Source of the DNA: Struthidea cinerea
Lineage: Eukaryota > Chordata > Aves > Passeriformes > Corcoracidae
Length of the DNA stretch: 64,000 nucleotides
NCBI GenBank assembly: GCA_013397865.1
Contig: VZTI01003778.1
Location: 373,160-437,159 of the forward strand
Direction of reading: 5' to 3'
Shown here: one piece after another, positions 1 through 12,200 of the stretch
Position numbering within the stretch: the stretch's first letter is position 1
Layout: each line of letters begins with the position of its first letter
Position numbers and translations under genes: made by a program
The notes under the pieces: generated by a model
The model's database searches: none
Told to the model about the DNA's origin: nothing
The model's input: the letters and a program-made list of their open reading frames with translations, nothing else

Positions 1-2915
1 TACAGCAAGGCTGGTGCTCTGCATATCACCTCTAAAATCAAGTGTGCCTGGATAAAAGAACTCACAGCTTTTGTAGTCAAATATTGAGTTCCCCAGGAGA
101 TCTCTGTGAGGAGAGCACGCCTCCTGCACCTTCCTTTAAGTCAATAGTAGCAATACATTATCAGATTGCCTGTTTTCCCAGATACATTAAATCTAGTCTG
201 ACAAAGGTGAAAATGTGAGCTGTTTGCAGCCTGACACAGAATCAGCAAAATCCTGGGCCCTTCAAAAGTATCAGCTTTGATTTTAAATCGTGTCATACTT
301 CAGGAGAGAGGATATGCAGTCACCTAACCTGGTGGGCTCCTTCAGTGACAGCTTTATTTCAGCCTTCAGGCAGCATGAGCTTGGGAAAAATCAGTGCAGA
401 ACCCCAATCTTGCTGAGCCGTATTCACATGAAACCACCACATCAACAGGATCTCCAGACTTTAAAAGGAGTTTAGTGCAAGATACATCTCGCCCTAATCT
501 TGCTTTTACACGAATGGCATAAATTGTCCCACCTTCTGGAGGTGTCAACCTCCCCCACCCTAGTTATTGAGGGAGAAGTTTCTATTCCAGTATGCACTCA
601 TATATTAAATAACTAAAACTTGACCATCCAAATTCCACCAAAAGAGCTTGTAGGAAAGACAGGGCCTGTTTGAAGTGTAAACTACAAGTATTCAAAGAAA
701 AAACATTATCAAGATTTGTTTGCCTTCAAACTGGCTGACCTACACGGTGTGCAAGTGTTTCGTGCCACAGTAACACCACCAGTAACAACCAGCAGCGTGG
801 TGAGACTTTGTAATACAGCTGAGCACAAGCGTCTAAGCTGCATGGAACTGCAATGGGGAAAGAGGGAGACTTGGATCCTAAAAATAGGATAAATAATGCT
901 GGGAGGTGAGTTTCCCAACCCTTCACTTTTTGGAGAGAGCTGAAGAGCATAAAAAAACGAAGGGGTAATAAGGCAAAACAGGGAAGAAGAACATCGTGAA
1001 CTTCTCTTCCAGCTTCCCTTCTGGAAGAGCTCTTGTATCTGGTCTCAAGGACTTCAGCCATTGAAAGCACCAAGAGCTTCACCAGTGTTAGCTACACAGC
1101 ATCAGCCTCATTCACACTCATGGCTAATTTAGAGTAAGATTGTTAAAGACTAATTGTTTGAATAAGTAGTGTTAATGACTGATAGTGATTAAGAGCTAAC
1201 CATTGGCAGTGTGCATTTGCTAATGAGTGTCAATCTAGAAAAGTGCTGTTTTGAAGTTTGAAACCCACTTGATTTATCAGATGTTTAAACACTCCAACCA
1301 CAGCAGTTGCTAATTCCCTCAATGAAATACTTATATGATGCATGGACATTCATTTGTAATAAGTTGTTACATTCCAAATGACCATCGGAAAATTCCGTAC
1401 ACAAACCCATTGAAATTTAGGATGAATTTCAAGCCCAAACCTCTCTGCATCCCATTCAAACACATCAAAACTGAGCATTACTGCTGCATCAGCAAGCCTG
1501 GCAACCTTCAGATTTTGTGATAATTTGGTGCATGGATTAAAAATCCAGTTGGATTCCCTCTGCCTAAAGACACAGCCTTAGGACCAGAATTTCTTCCATC
1601 AGCTTTAGAAGCCAAGGTTTTTGATGAAGAGCACAGAGGGAGAGTGCTACCTCAGCAAGTGTGACTCTAGTGCTGGGTAATTCACTGTGGAGGCACCTAA
1701 TTCAGTTTTGCAGCACAGGGAACCTACATCTGACCATCCTGTGCTAAAGCAAAGGTTTTCTAACAAAGAACAAACGCAATCAAAATGACATTATCCCAGC
1801 TGTATAATGACTGTCATGGTACAACGGCTGCTGTGCATTCTTCTGACACAGAATGGGAACGGGCTCATAAGAATCTCCACCAAGAGGATTGGATACCAGT
1901 AAAAAAAAAGGTGTAATAGAAAAAAAAAATCCGGATGCTAAAGCCAGATAATATCTATTATATAATATTATAACATTCATTATATAAATATCTATTTATA
2001 TTTTGTTTGTTTGTAATTGTGGGTTTGCTGCTTTTGGTTGTTTTGGGGTTTTTTTAACCAAGGATAATTAACTACTCGACAAAACCATGAGGAGAATAGG
2101 AAATTAGAAAAATACAATGGTCCATGATTAATGGAATAGGATAAGCAAGTCAGTTGTCCATTCTGCCCTTGAAATCAATGAGTTGTCACAACTCTCAGCA
2201 GAGGAGAGAGGTTGTTGAGGTTTTTTCCTTAAAAGTAAAAGCAATCAGTGCTGATTAATCAGCACCAGACTAGACATTTAAGAGGGTCCACAACTGCCAC
2301 TGTAAGCACTTATAAATTCCTGTCTTGACTTAGCATAATGATGTTTTACAGAATAAAAACTATGTACTTAGTACACAAAGTCTGATAGTCTGGCTTGGTT
2401 CTGTTTGCTTTATATCTGGAAGAGAAGGCTGATTTTTACATGCCAGCTCTGACTTTTAAAGTTCATTTGAAACCATTTATTTTCAACTGGTAGCATCGAA
2501 TTTGGTATCATAGATAAATTTTCCCTTGTTCAACTGAAAAATGTTAACACTGCATCATTTTATTCCTACTTGGAACACAAGAGCTGCTTATAAACTGCAT
2601 GTAACATGAACCCTTAGCAATTAAAAATCTCCTGTACAAGCTTAAACCAAAGATAAAGTAAAGGAAGAAATGGGAAGAGGGGCTGCATTTGTGTTGGAAG
2701 TAACCCAGCTTGGCAGATGAGCAGCTTTCCCTCCTGTAATAGTGAAGTGCTGTTTCTACCTGCCTGCATGAGGACCAGCAGTAGTGATGGGTACTGATCA
2801 GAAAGCCTGAGCTGCGCCAGGGGGTAGCATTACAGGTGTCAGGCTGAGTCAGAGAAATGTGCTCTGAGTGGCTGGTGCCAGAATGCAATTATTCAAGAGG
2901 TAAAAAAACCCAACA
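1..2915. other. Non-coding stretch, no gene seen
   Basis: I see no gene or recognisable transposable element here. Open frames up to 118 codons (726-1082, minus) lack any domain and overlap other frames. A strongly AT-rich patch lies at 1955-2005, just after two A-runs near 1900-1930. A CTCF-like core, CCAGGGGGTAGC, occurs at 2817-2828, but one motif match is not evidence of binding. Confidence 0.7.
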
Positions 2916-2919
2916 GGAA

Positions 2920-3230
2920 ATAAACCCAAATGAAAGAGGATTAGATGGCGGACAAGATTATCCTGTAAACAGGCCCTCACTTTTGCTTCCTTTTAATACA
3001 GCTGGGGGCCAAGGAAACCCATGTTTCCAGTGCTAATGGGCCTTGTAGAAGGTATTAAGACATTTTATAAAGAATGAGAGGCTGAGGGATTAGGAGTGAC
3101 GGGAATTCACTGAGCATTCATGAATTAGCATCAAAGGATGTCTGCCTCCATGGAAAGTTTTAAAAGCGGAGCTAAATGGAGATACCATTATAGGAGGAAA
3201 ACGGCACTAACATTTTTCTAGTTAAAAACA
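2920..3230. promoter_or_regulatory. Candidate conserved non-coding element
   Basis: The stretch has no repeat and no low-complexity sequence. It carries several ATTA or TAAT cores (GGATTAGAT, GCTAATGGGC, GAATTAGCAT) among mixed-composition sequence. That texture is typical of vertebrate developmental enhancers. This is inference from appearance only, because conservation could not be measured here. Confidence 0.2.
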
Positions 3231-3235
3231 ATGTT

Positions 3236-4432
3236 GTTATTATGTAAGCATCGCTCATTATACATGTATGTTAATTTGTCTCCTGAACTTCAAGACACAA
3301 AGCAGACTGAGAATTTCTATTCACTCTTGCTTATCATGGAAGCACAGGGGATATTAACTTTGGTAAGAGGATTAGTAGATGCTCAGGGTCTAGGTCTAGA
3401 GTGGGACTTCATGGCATGGCTGCAGCCTACATAGCCCATACAAACACTAAATGCTGCAGCTGTGTGTGCTAAAGAAAGGCAGAAAAATCCCAAACCACAA
3501 TTATTTCAAGAAAATGCTGAAGAAAAGCAGGCCTGTTAGAAAATTACTCTGTACTAAGCACAAATAGCTACATAGGAGTAGGGTTGTGTGGCTGAAAAGC
3601 CCCATGTCCACCAGGTCCAAGTGGCACAGCACCCTGCTGGGTGAGCAAATGCTGAAAGCAGTTTCTGAACCTGTGTGTCTGTATGTGTTCATTGCAAAAA
3701 ATGGCTCAGGCTGCATCCTGCGCTAATGCTCTCTGACCATGAATACTGGAAACCAAACTGGTCCTTATGGCCACAGCCCAGCAGAATGAGAGAAGTGCTG
3801 GAAATAATGAAAAAATGTTTCTTTATCTGAAACTCACTATTTTTCAAGCTACTGAGGTCACTCCTGGTCCTTCAGCTTCTGCTCAAACTGGTGATGTAAT
3901 ACTAGCAGGAAATTAAAGTCCAAATAAGCCACTCCTCTTACTCCACCCATTTCAGTAAGGGAGGGACAAAAGCAAAGCCTATAGGAGGAGATAACAATTT
4001 ACTGGAAGCACAAAGCAATGGAATAAGAAATGCACAGTGACAACCACACTATTAATAACAAGTGTATGCAAAAAAAGAGTGTTTTACTTACAAGAAGATG
4101 TCCACCACTGGGAACAAAAACAAGATGCTGCACGCTTGTCATAGGTTGTATCCATGTGGCTTCTCCAAAGATCAGATGGTGACCATTCCTGCACAGCACG
4201 TCCCATGGCCATCAGGAACAAAGGCGACATGGTGGGGGAGCTCCTGCAGCTGATGTTTCCTGCACCCAGCCCAAAACAATGAAAAACAATGACAAACCCT
4301 CTGGGAGCTTCACCATCCAAGCTGGGTCATGCTGCCACTCCACTGGGCTCAGCTCTGCCTGTGCCATTGCTCCTACCACTCTGCTATGCTGGGGGGTCGC
4401 CCCTGATGATCCCTTCCATGCCAGCAGCCTCC
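3236..4432. other. Non-coding stretch, no gene seen
   Basis: Nothing recognisable. The short open frames at 4062-4430 overlap on both strands in a GC-richer patch that leads into the CR1 fragment, and they show no domain. Confidence 0.65.
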
Positions 4433-4535
4433 TCTTCTAGTTCCAACCCCCCCTGCCGTGGGCAGGGACACCTTCCACTAGGCCAGACTGCTCAGAGCCC
4501 CTTTGAGCCTGGCCTTTTCACACTGTGTTCACGGG
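4433..4535 (-). mobile_element. CR1 LINE, 3' end fragment
   Basis: Read on the minus strand, this follows the avian CR1 3' region in order: GAGCA-CTGG-CTAGTGGAAGG, then TGTCCCTGCCCACGGCAGG, then GGTTGGAACTAGA. These are the usual final ~100 bases of CR1, which include the 3' UTR recognised by the element's own reverse transcriptase. The copy is cut off at the GGAACTAGA motif and lacks the terminal ATTCTATG repeat. It has no coding capacity. It is oriented opposite to the larger CR1 copy 0.8 kb downstream, so the two are separate insertions. CR1 inserts without clear target-site duplications, and none was seen. Confidence 0.85.
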
Positions 4536-5375
4536 CCCAACTCCTTGTTCAAGGTGTGCATGACAGCTGGAACAGTCATTAACTCATTAGTCCATATTTA
4601 GACAGTGCACAACTATAACAGTTCATATTCTTAGGACAGTGATTGACTTATAATCTTGTCAAAGCCCCAGTGCTCTAATGAGCAGAAGCTGTAATTTAGC
4701 TTAAGGATGGGCAGGGCTGTCCCCAGCCAGGGGCAGGGCAGGCAGCAGCATCATCCTTAGCACAGGCAGCCTGGCTTCTTTCTCATGGATTCAGTAAACC
4801 CTGGGCAGGTCTCTTCCCATCTCCTTTCAAGGGCAGGAATGATGAGTCCCAGCACATGCGTGGCTCCTGCTCAGCAATTTGTGAGGCAGCACCACTGGCC
4901 TAGTTGCCCTCATTCTCTGCAGATGAGCCCAGGACTGGACTGGTTCTTCCCTCCCTGGGAAGGAAGGCACTTTTCAGTGAGAAAACAGTCAAACAGTATC
5001 TTCAATTTCATGTGTTACACTTTGATAATACTTTCTCTGTTTATTAACTAACTATTAAGTGTTTAATAATCAGCCAATATTTGTAAACTAGTAATTCATT
5101 ATTATTTGTATACTTGTAAGTTGATTATTCAACACATACTCAATATTAAATGATGATACTTATAATCAAGTGATCACAACAATTTATTTACAACCATGTC
5201 AAGAGCCCTCCCCAGTGCTGCAGAGAGCAGGAACAGAACTCTCCCTGCCCCATGAAGGTGGCAGTAGCTGGGCAGGATCAGGCAGCATCCTGGCAGTGAC
5301 CCAGTGCAGGCCTGTCCCCTTGGCCAGGGTGGCCTCAGGGAGCTCCACAGAGTGCAAGAGTTAGCGATGCCCAGG
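4536..5375. other. Non-coding; AT-rich block at 5015-5165
   Basis: There is no gene. Positions 5015-5165 form an AT-rich block with repeated TTAATAAT, ATTATT and TTGATTATT motifs. This could be an old enhancer or simply relaxed AT-rich sequence. From 5170 to 5375 the sequence is GC-richer and unassigned. A 212-codon minus-strand open frame (5174-5812) crosses this part, but it is antisense to the CR1 and LTR that follow. Confidence 0.6.
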
Positions 5376-5615
5376 TGTAAGAAATCAGGAAAGGATGGCA
5401 AGAGACCAGAATGGATTAGTTGAGACCTGCTAGTCAAACTGAAGGGCAAGAAGGAAATGCACGGGCAGTGGAAGCAGGGACAGGTATCCTGAGAAGTATA
5501 TAGGGACACTGCCTGATTGTGTAGGGATTGGGTCTGGAAGGGCAAGGCATGGCTAGAGGTGAACTGCATCAGTGGTGGATGAGAGGTGGGACATGAGGCA
5601 ACAACGCCTGTTTGC

Positions 5616-5783
5616 AACCCTGTCCTAGTTTGGACAAATTTGGAGGAGAATATCCTCTGATAGAAGTCGGGTTGCAACCACCCCTCCCCCCCAGGTTCGG
5701 GAAAAAAAATTCCCGAAAAAGGATTGGTGGGCATAGGGTAGCGATAGGGGATACACATCATAAAGTCACTCTGAGACAAACCC
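5616..5783. mobile_element. Short LTR (solo or reduced ERV) nested in CR1
   Basis: A 158-bp segment (5621-5778) begins TGTCCTAGTTTGG and ends CTGAGACA, the TG...CA form of retroviral LTR ends. It is flanked by the 5-bp direct repeat AACCC (5616-5620 and 5779-5783). It interrupts CR1 exactly: the CR1 sequence GCAACCC before it resumes as AACCCAAAAAGCC after it. That gives the boundaries independently of any LTR library. The TGTCCT start and the GGTTGCAACCACCCC segment resemble songbird ERV LTRs as I remember them. 158 bp is short for an avian LTR, so an internal deletion is likely. No gag, pol or env sequence is present. Strand is undetermined, and I saw no clear polyadenylation signal. Confidence 0.75.
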
Positions 5784-5817
5784 AAAAAGCCAAATGTGCC
5801 AAAAAGCCACACGTGCC
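5784..5817 (+). repeat. 17-bp tandem duplication inside CR1
   Basis: Two adjacent 17-bp units, AAAAAGCCAAATGTGCC (5784-5800) and AAAAAGCCACACGTGCC (5801-5817), differ at three central bases. The CR1 family has only one such unit at this point (AGAAAGCCAACCGTGTCC-like). The duplication therefore arose in this copy, next to the LTR's downstream target duplication. Confidence 0.75.
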
Positions 5818-6246
5818 CTGGGTTGCATCAAGAGAAGTGTGGCCATCAGGCCAAGGGAGGTGATTCTGCCCCTCTGCTGTGCTCTGGTGACAAACAAGTC
5901 TAGAGGAGGCCACAGAAATGATCAAAGGGCTGGAACACCTCTCTTGTGAAGAACAGCTGAGAGTTGGCATTACTCAGCCTGGAGAAGAAAAGGCTCCAGG
6001 AACTTACTGTGGCCTTTCAATAATTTAGAAAGATTCAGACTAGACATTTTTTACAATAAGGGTAGTGGAATATCAGCACAGGTTGCCTAGAGAGGTGGTA
6101 GGTGTCCCATCCTGGAAACATTCACGGTCAGGTTGGACGGGGCTCTGAGCAACCTGATCTATTGGAAGATGTCCTTGCTTATCGCAGGGAGGGTGGACTA
6201 GATGATCTTTAAAGGTCTTTTAGAACACAAAGTAGTTTATGATTCT

Positions 6247-9200
6247 ATTATTGTTAAAAATCTGACACTGTGTACCAGGAACAAGGAAACAACAGGAGAT
6301 GAGGGGATGTGAAGGCTACAAAGCTTCCTGAAATAAAGTATTACCGGTGGCTTTGATCAGTAAAATCCATGACACAGAAAAGGAGTTAATGATATGACTG
6401 ATGAATAGATAAGACTTTGGAACACTCTCTTTAAGGCTGTTCCATGACTGCTTTGCAGAGCAAACTGTCTCAGGGGCTCTCTAATGGGAGCAGTCTGTAC
6501 TGTGGGGAAAAGAATCCACTGTAAATATCAATGCTCAATAACCAACTCATACCTCCATCAGTGACTATGTGCTTTATATTACATATATGCATGGCATCCA
6601 CTCAGCACCAAGTTTGGAAAAAGAAGAGGTCCCCAGGCCAAGCACACATTACAGATACAGAAGAAATGCAGAAGAAATACCAGATCATTGATGCCTTTTT
6701 TTTCTTTTTTCTCACCCCTAAGGTATATATGTGAAAGTAAAAGAAGCTCCCAGACTACTAGAGAAGGAAGCTGAATAGGATGCATTCATCATGTGCCACA
6801 CAGGAAAGTAGACAGGGATGCACAGGTAAAAGCACGTTATCATAACACTCTATGTAAGTTTTGTAGTCTGTGATGTGCTGAGCTGTTCCAACTGACCTTT
6901 AGGCAGGCTGTAGACAGAGGGTAGAAATGTCTCCCCTGTTCTGTACCCAGCCAGGCACTGGGCTGCCTCTCCAGAAAAACATTTGTCTCCTGCAGGTTGT
7001 ACTCCTGTCTGCCAGCCCTGCGACAGCAGACATCCAGGTCTAGGCAAAATGAACATCTAAACTATTTCTAGATGCAGCCTTAGTGCAGTGCCCACATACA
7101 CAGAGTTATGACTTGACACGTTTGCAGTTGCCTGACTGTGTGGTTTCCCCTTCTCCTGCAAAAACCAGCCAAACAACCAAACTCTCCTGTTGAAGAATCC
7201 AACTCAGGGTCTGTATCTAACTCCTCTCCCCTGTGTACACACAAAAACATTAGCTGATTACTGTGCTATTAGGTAGGTCATCTAACTTTGCTATGCCAAT
7301 TATTTTTGCTTGTTTCTGCACACCACTTGAAAACTCTTCCTTGATTTTGTTGCATGAGATGTGACACAGAAGAAATTTGTCACGCTTTGCTCTTTCTGGA
7401 GGGGTGCCTGAGCAGCTTCTGGTTTGCATAGGCATCTGTTCTACCGATGTGGGACTTGAATAAGATGTTGAGCTTTGATGACAGGCTGCTGCAAAGAGCA
7501 CATGGCTTGTAGGGTGTCATGGCAGTTTGATTCTCAAAGTTGAGGGGATTTTCTTGTTAGCAAAAGCTGCTTTGTTGTCTGACATGTGGGTTTTATGGAC
7601 TCGCTGCCGAAGACATGGAGACATACTCTCAACAGTGTGAATACATTACCAGTGTGAATATTTTCTCCTAATGATTTATAATTTAAGTGCCCAAATTTCA
7701 TTTTTGGGCCATAGTCAGGGAAGTATTTTGGAACCTGAAGTTATAAAGTAGCTCATCAGAAGGATTATCAAAACAACTCATAAACGCTTCCAAATCTGTG
7801 CAATTTGGACTGTTTTAAAGACATGCACTTGCCAACGCCCTTGAGTTCTCTTTAGTTTTCAAAAATTCAGGAGTTCCTGAGTGAGGAGGGGGTTATTTGA
7901 ATATAATTTCAAAGTACTGAATTTTTAAAAATGCAAACTTCCTCTAAAGCAGTGGAATCTGGTGGTGATTCGGAAAGGGGAAGGGGAATGAGGTTTGTTT
8001 TTTCAAAACTATGAAAATTTTAATGCAAAATAGAAATTAATCTCTTTGAAACAGACAAACCAGTTTCTATTCCTTACTTCTCTTCCCATGGATTCTTCAT
8101 AGGAAAAAACAACTGATGCAGCTAGGCAGGGAGCAATCGCCCCCAGGGGCTGGTACTCAAGGAGGCAGATGGCCTCCAAAACCAGGCAGCATGTGACCAT
8201 GGCACGTTACTGCCCAGACCAGATCCACAGCAAACAACATCCCTGCAGCTTCCAGACCTGTGATACACTCTGATTCCTCATGGGAGTGAAACAGCCTGGC
8301 CAGGCACTGACTAGCTGTCTTAGCCAGGGGTCCTGTGGCAGCATGACCCTCCTGTGCCATTTAATGTTCCCTGCACTGAGTGCTTTACCAGCACCACCAC
8401 ACACAAGCATTTGGGCATGACCTCTATTCTTACTCTGGCCTCAGTTTCTCATTACAGAAAGCCATGTCAGCAGCAATGCTTCCTCCCTAACCTTTGCATT
8501 TTAAGCCTTTGAGTAGTGAGTGCACGTCTTTCATTTTCTCCTGCTCCATCTCTATAGGCAGACAAGGTGACAGAAAGAAAGGTGTCACTATGCACAATAG
8601 AAGGAAACAAAACCAGAAAGAATATGCAGCAACTTTCATTCTCCCCAATTACAAATAATTTTGCTTCTCATCAGACCTTGGTAGCACAGCTGCTCCCCAA
8701 CTGGCATTTCTAACTAACAACTGCAGCACTGCCTGCTCAGGCCTGGAATTGCCAAAAGGGATCTCCTATCTCTCAAAACCAGGCGAAAGCTGTGTGCCTC
8801 CCTACTGAACAGAACAGGGGAGGGTGGTAGCAGAGGTGTGTCTCTGGGCTGCCTCTAACAGTCTGCTTTTAGCCACTGTCAAATGCAGAAAGCTGCTTGT
8901 TTACTGCATTTCCAGACCATGAACTACCCGTCTCCTTAAGAGACAACTCCTTTGTCATGGCATTGCTTTGCTAATGTGCCCTCCACACTGTTGGTACCAG
9001 CTGCTTGTTACGGCAGAAATGTTTAATTACTTGCAGAGCTCATCAGTGGGGTGCTCCCACTCACCTTACATTTTCCTTTAGAATTTACTACTACTGCTGC
9101 AGACTACAAAAAAGGAAACCTTTCATGCCCAAAGGCATGGATGTTTTTTTCCAAATATTGGCTGGCTTGGCTTACAGAAGATGAGGGTTAAACCTGCACA

Positions 9201-12200
9201 TCTAACATTGAATACTTAGGCTCTTTACATGCTCCATACACATTTTATATGCAGGGCACTCTATGTACTGGGAGATGCCTCAGCAATCTGACATGGATGC
9301 ACTTCAACAATGACACAGCTGACCTATATAAAATAAATACATATTAGTGTAATGCACATACAAAGCCAACTTGCATGATAGCTATTTTAAATTATCATAG
9401 CTTTATAGCATTTACTTTTTCAATGCTTTTTAAAACGTAATGATGCAATCAGTAGACTTCAGCTTTTGTTTGTTAGCATACAAAGGAAAACATCAAGGAT
9501 GCTAACAAGAATGTAAGAGTTACATGGATGATGAAAGGGTACTACTGACAGTAAAAGCCATACACTGAAATGTGTGAAAATTTAAATATGATTTTTACAG
9601 TCTTTCTATGAGTCATATGGATAGCAAAATAGGAAAAAACCCTCAACATATACCTTATCACACTGCAGGCATTATCAGTCCTCTCTGAGGCCACCTCTGT
9701 CTGTCATGTACATTATTTTAAAAGAATTAAAACATTATTTTAGCTACACAGTACTGAAACCATTGCATAGTTTCTTAACAGCCACCCTCTTCCTAACCTT
9801 GACATGCTGGAAACGTGCACTGTTGCCAGCACACACCAAGCTCATCGGCACGAGCCAGGTTGGGAATAAAGAGCTTCCCTCAGCGGGGCAGCCAACACAG
9901 AAGCTCCTTCCCGGCTGAAACAAACCACTGGGAAAGGCAGGTGTCTGCACGAGAGCGAGCAACTCACAGAAAGGGCCTTTGATACCCAGCAGGGCTGGGC
10001 ATGCTCCGCTATCTGGCATCACCACTGTTGCCGGGAATGTTGCTTTAGCAGTTCTCCTGTCTAGACATACCATTATTTTGCCTGTGCAAAGCTGCCTGAG
10101 CCATCTCCTGCCCATCAATCCCCCAAGAGGCCGCTACCAGACATGCCGGGAAGCTGCCATACACACACTGACAGCACCTTTTGGAGGAGGGAGTTTTAGC
10201 ATAACAGGAGAAAAAAAAATAAAATAAGGAGACTTAAATGACTTATGCAGGGTCCCAGAGGAGTGTGGGGTAAAAGCCAGCTGATTTCCCAGGCAGAAAC
10301 AAAGGCTGAGGGTAACACAGGAGCCAGGACAAAAGCACAGAAGTGCCAACAAGGTGACAACGCGTTTGCAGTGCTTCTGTGCACAAGGGCTTGCTATGCT
10401 GCCCCCTCTCCTGCAGAGGAAGGCCGATTTAGTTTCAAACAGCAGATTTAGATTCAAATACAGCTCTGTTCCTTCTCCCCTGCCTTTGGCATGACAAAGG
10501 GGGAGGCTGTTGAGCAGGAAGCAGAGCTTCCCGTGTTTTGATCCAACTCTACATCCATATATATGATGCTGTTCTGATTCTTTCTGCCTACCAGGTTTCC
10601 TCCTTCAGGAACCGAGGCCGACAAACCTATTTAATCTTTTATATTGGCCACAGTGATAACTTCTTATTAAATATTTCATATTGTTGTACTGATAAAGAAC
10701 ATAAGACAAAACTTGGCATGAACATAGTCCAGAGAAGAATCTGCTTAAAAATAAAACACTTGGGAGAATGTGGAAGGAAACAAGTAGCCATGTGGCTGGA
10801 AACAAAATTAATTTAAGGTAAGCAGGTCAAGCCTATAATGAAGTGCTTGTAAACAAAGAAAATCCAAACATTTCTACTAATCATCAGCTCCAATTATTTC
10901 ACTAACACCCCCTCATTAGATGTACTTAGTGGCTTGCAGCTATTCTGCTCTCTAAACCCATGTGCTGTCATCCTTTCTGAGATGGCTCCAGGGGGCTGAA
11001 ACGTACACAAATGCAAGCATTAATCCAGCAGCCTGGCCAGCCAAGGCACAGATGCATTAGGTGGTGGCTGTGGTCCTTTGCAGCGTGTGTGCCGTGGTGG
11101 CAGAGTGGAAGTTGGGAGAAATACGCTGCTGGTGCCAAACACGTGCCCTTGTTTAACGTTCTGCAATAATTCAGGGTGGGTGCAGACGCTAGGAACGGCC
11201 CCTCTGGGTTCAGTGTTAATGGGAACCCAACATGCAAACAGCTGCCCTATGGCAAGGGGGACAGACCAAAGCTGGGCTGAAGCAAAGCTTTGAACCTACA
11301 GACCTATTGCTGCAGCTTGTTGCTGCCACCCTGTTCCACAGGGGGATCACCTACAAGCAAAATCCAGGGACTTGCATTCAGCAACACCATTCTCAGATGC
11401 TCCATGGTAATGTCCACGCCTGCAGCCATCCCTTGAACTTTTATGATTTATCCCAGCCCCCAGGCCTGAGTGTGCCATCTGCCAGACACAGACTTGGTGC
11501 TGTCAGCTTGCTGGACTGCCCTTTGTGGGCTCCAGTTCCCATAAGGGGTAGACCTGGGAGTGTAACCCAAAGCACTGCTGGCTCACAGCCCTGCCTGCCT
11601 GCCCTCCTGGATGCCTTCCCCACAGCCCATTCTGCCTGCCTGCCTGCCCTCCTGTGTCCTTACCACACACCACAGGCTTCAGATACCTCAGCATAAAAAA
11701 AGCTTGTAAAAAGTTGAAAAGTTTAAAAAAATAAAAAGTCAGATGGAAAGCTTAAAGACCTTGTATTCACTGGCAAAAACCTAAAGGGAAGAAAAAGCAA
11801 CCACTAAGCAATTAATTGAAAAATTATTGGCAGGCCAGGCCAGAGTGTTGCTGCTGCCTTTAATGATAAATGATAATAGGACCAGTCAACACTATACAGC
11901 AGGATAATACAAACACACCCTCTAGAGTGAAAGCACAAAATGAGACATACTATTATCATAAATAGATTAATTAACTAGAAAGAGAACATTAAAGAACAAG
12001 GGGTTATTAGCGTGCAGCCAATAGCCTATTCCAAGTGTGAATTTGATGAATACAGGTAGCCAGAAATGTGGTGCACAAACATGGAAGCAGATAGCAGAAA
12101 AATGCTTTGGAAACTGCGCAGCAATTATCCCCTCCCATGGCTCCTCGCTCCAGCTGCGGGGGAGCTGATGACTCTGGAGGCCACAGGGCTCCAGCATTGA

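Larger units (their letters stand above)
5376..6246 (+). mobile_element. CR1 LINE, internally deleted and interrupted
   Basis: Three colinear CR1 parts lie on the plus strand. (1) 5376-5566 translates to the ORF2 linker between endonuclease and reverse transcriptase: KRPEWIS-stop-DLL, then QWKQGQVS, then LCRDW and KGKAWLEVN. Three in-frame stops are present in 5403-5560. (2) 5569-5620 jumps to the C-terminal ORF2 coding region (GTGGATGAGAGG and onward). (3) After a nested LTR, the copy continues through the TGGGTTGCATCAAGAG and GGTGATTCTGCCCCTCTGCT motifs to the 3' UTR. It ends in GATGATCTTTAAAGGTC and TATGATTCTATTATTG. Relative to the family, a large part of ORF2 (the RT core) is missing at about 5566. 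Two smaller segments are missing near 5892 and 6025. The element is dead. A full CR1 is about 4.5 kb. Confidence 0.9.

Noticed and set aside
2817..2828. CTCF-like core CCAGGGGGTAGC
   Set aside because: A single partial motif match is expected by chance. It would need ChIP data or conservation.
5174..5812. 212-codon minus-strand open frame, the longest in the window
   Set aside because: It is antisense to the CR1 fragments and crosses the nested LTR. Its openness comes from repeat composition.
8136..8152. Second CTCF-like match on the minus strand (CCCCTGGGGGCGAT)
   Set aside because: It departs from the consensus at several positions and has no supporting context.
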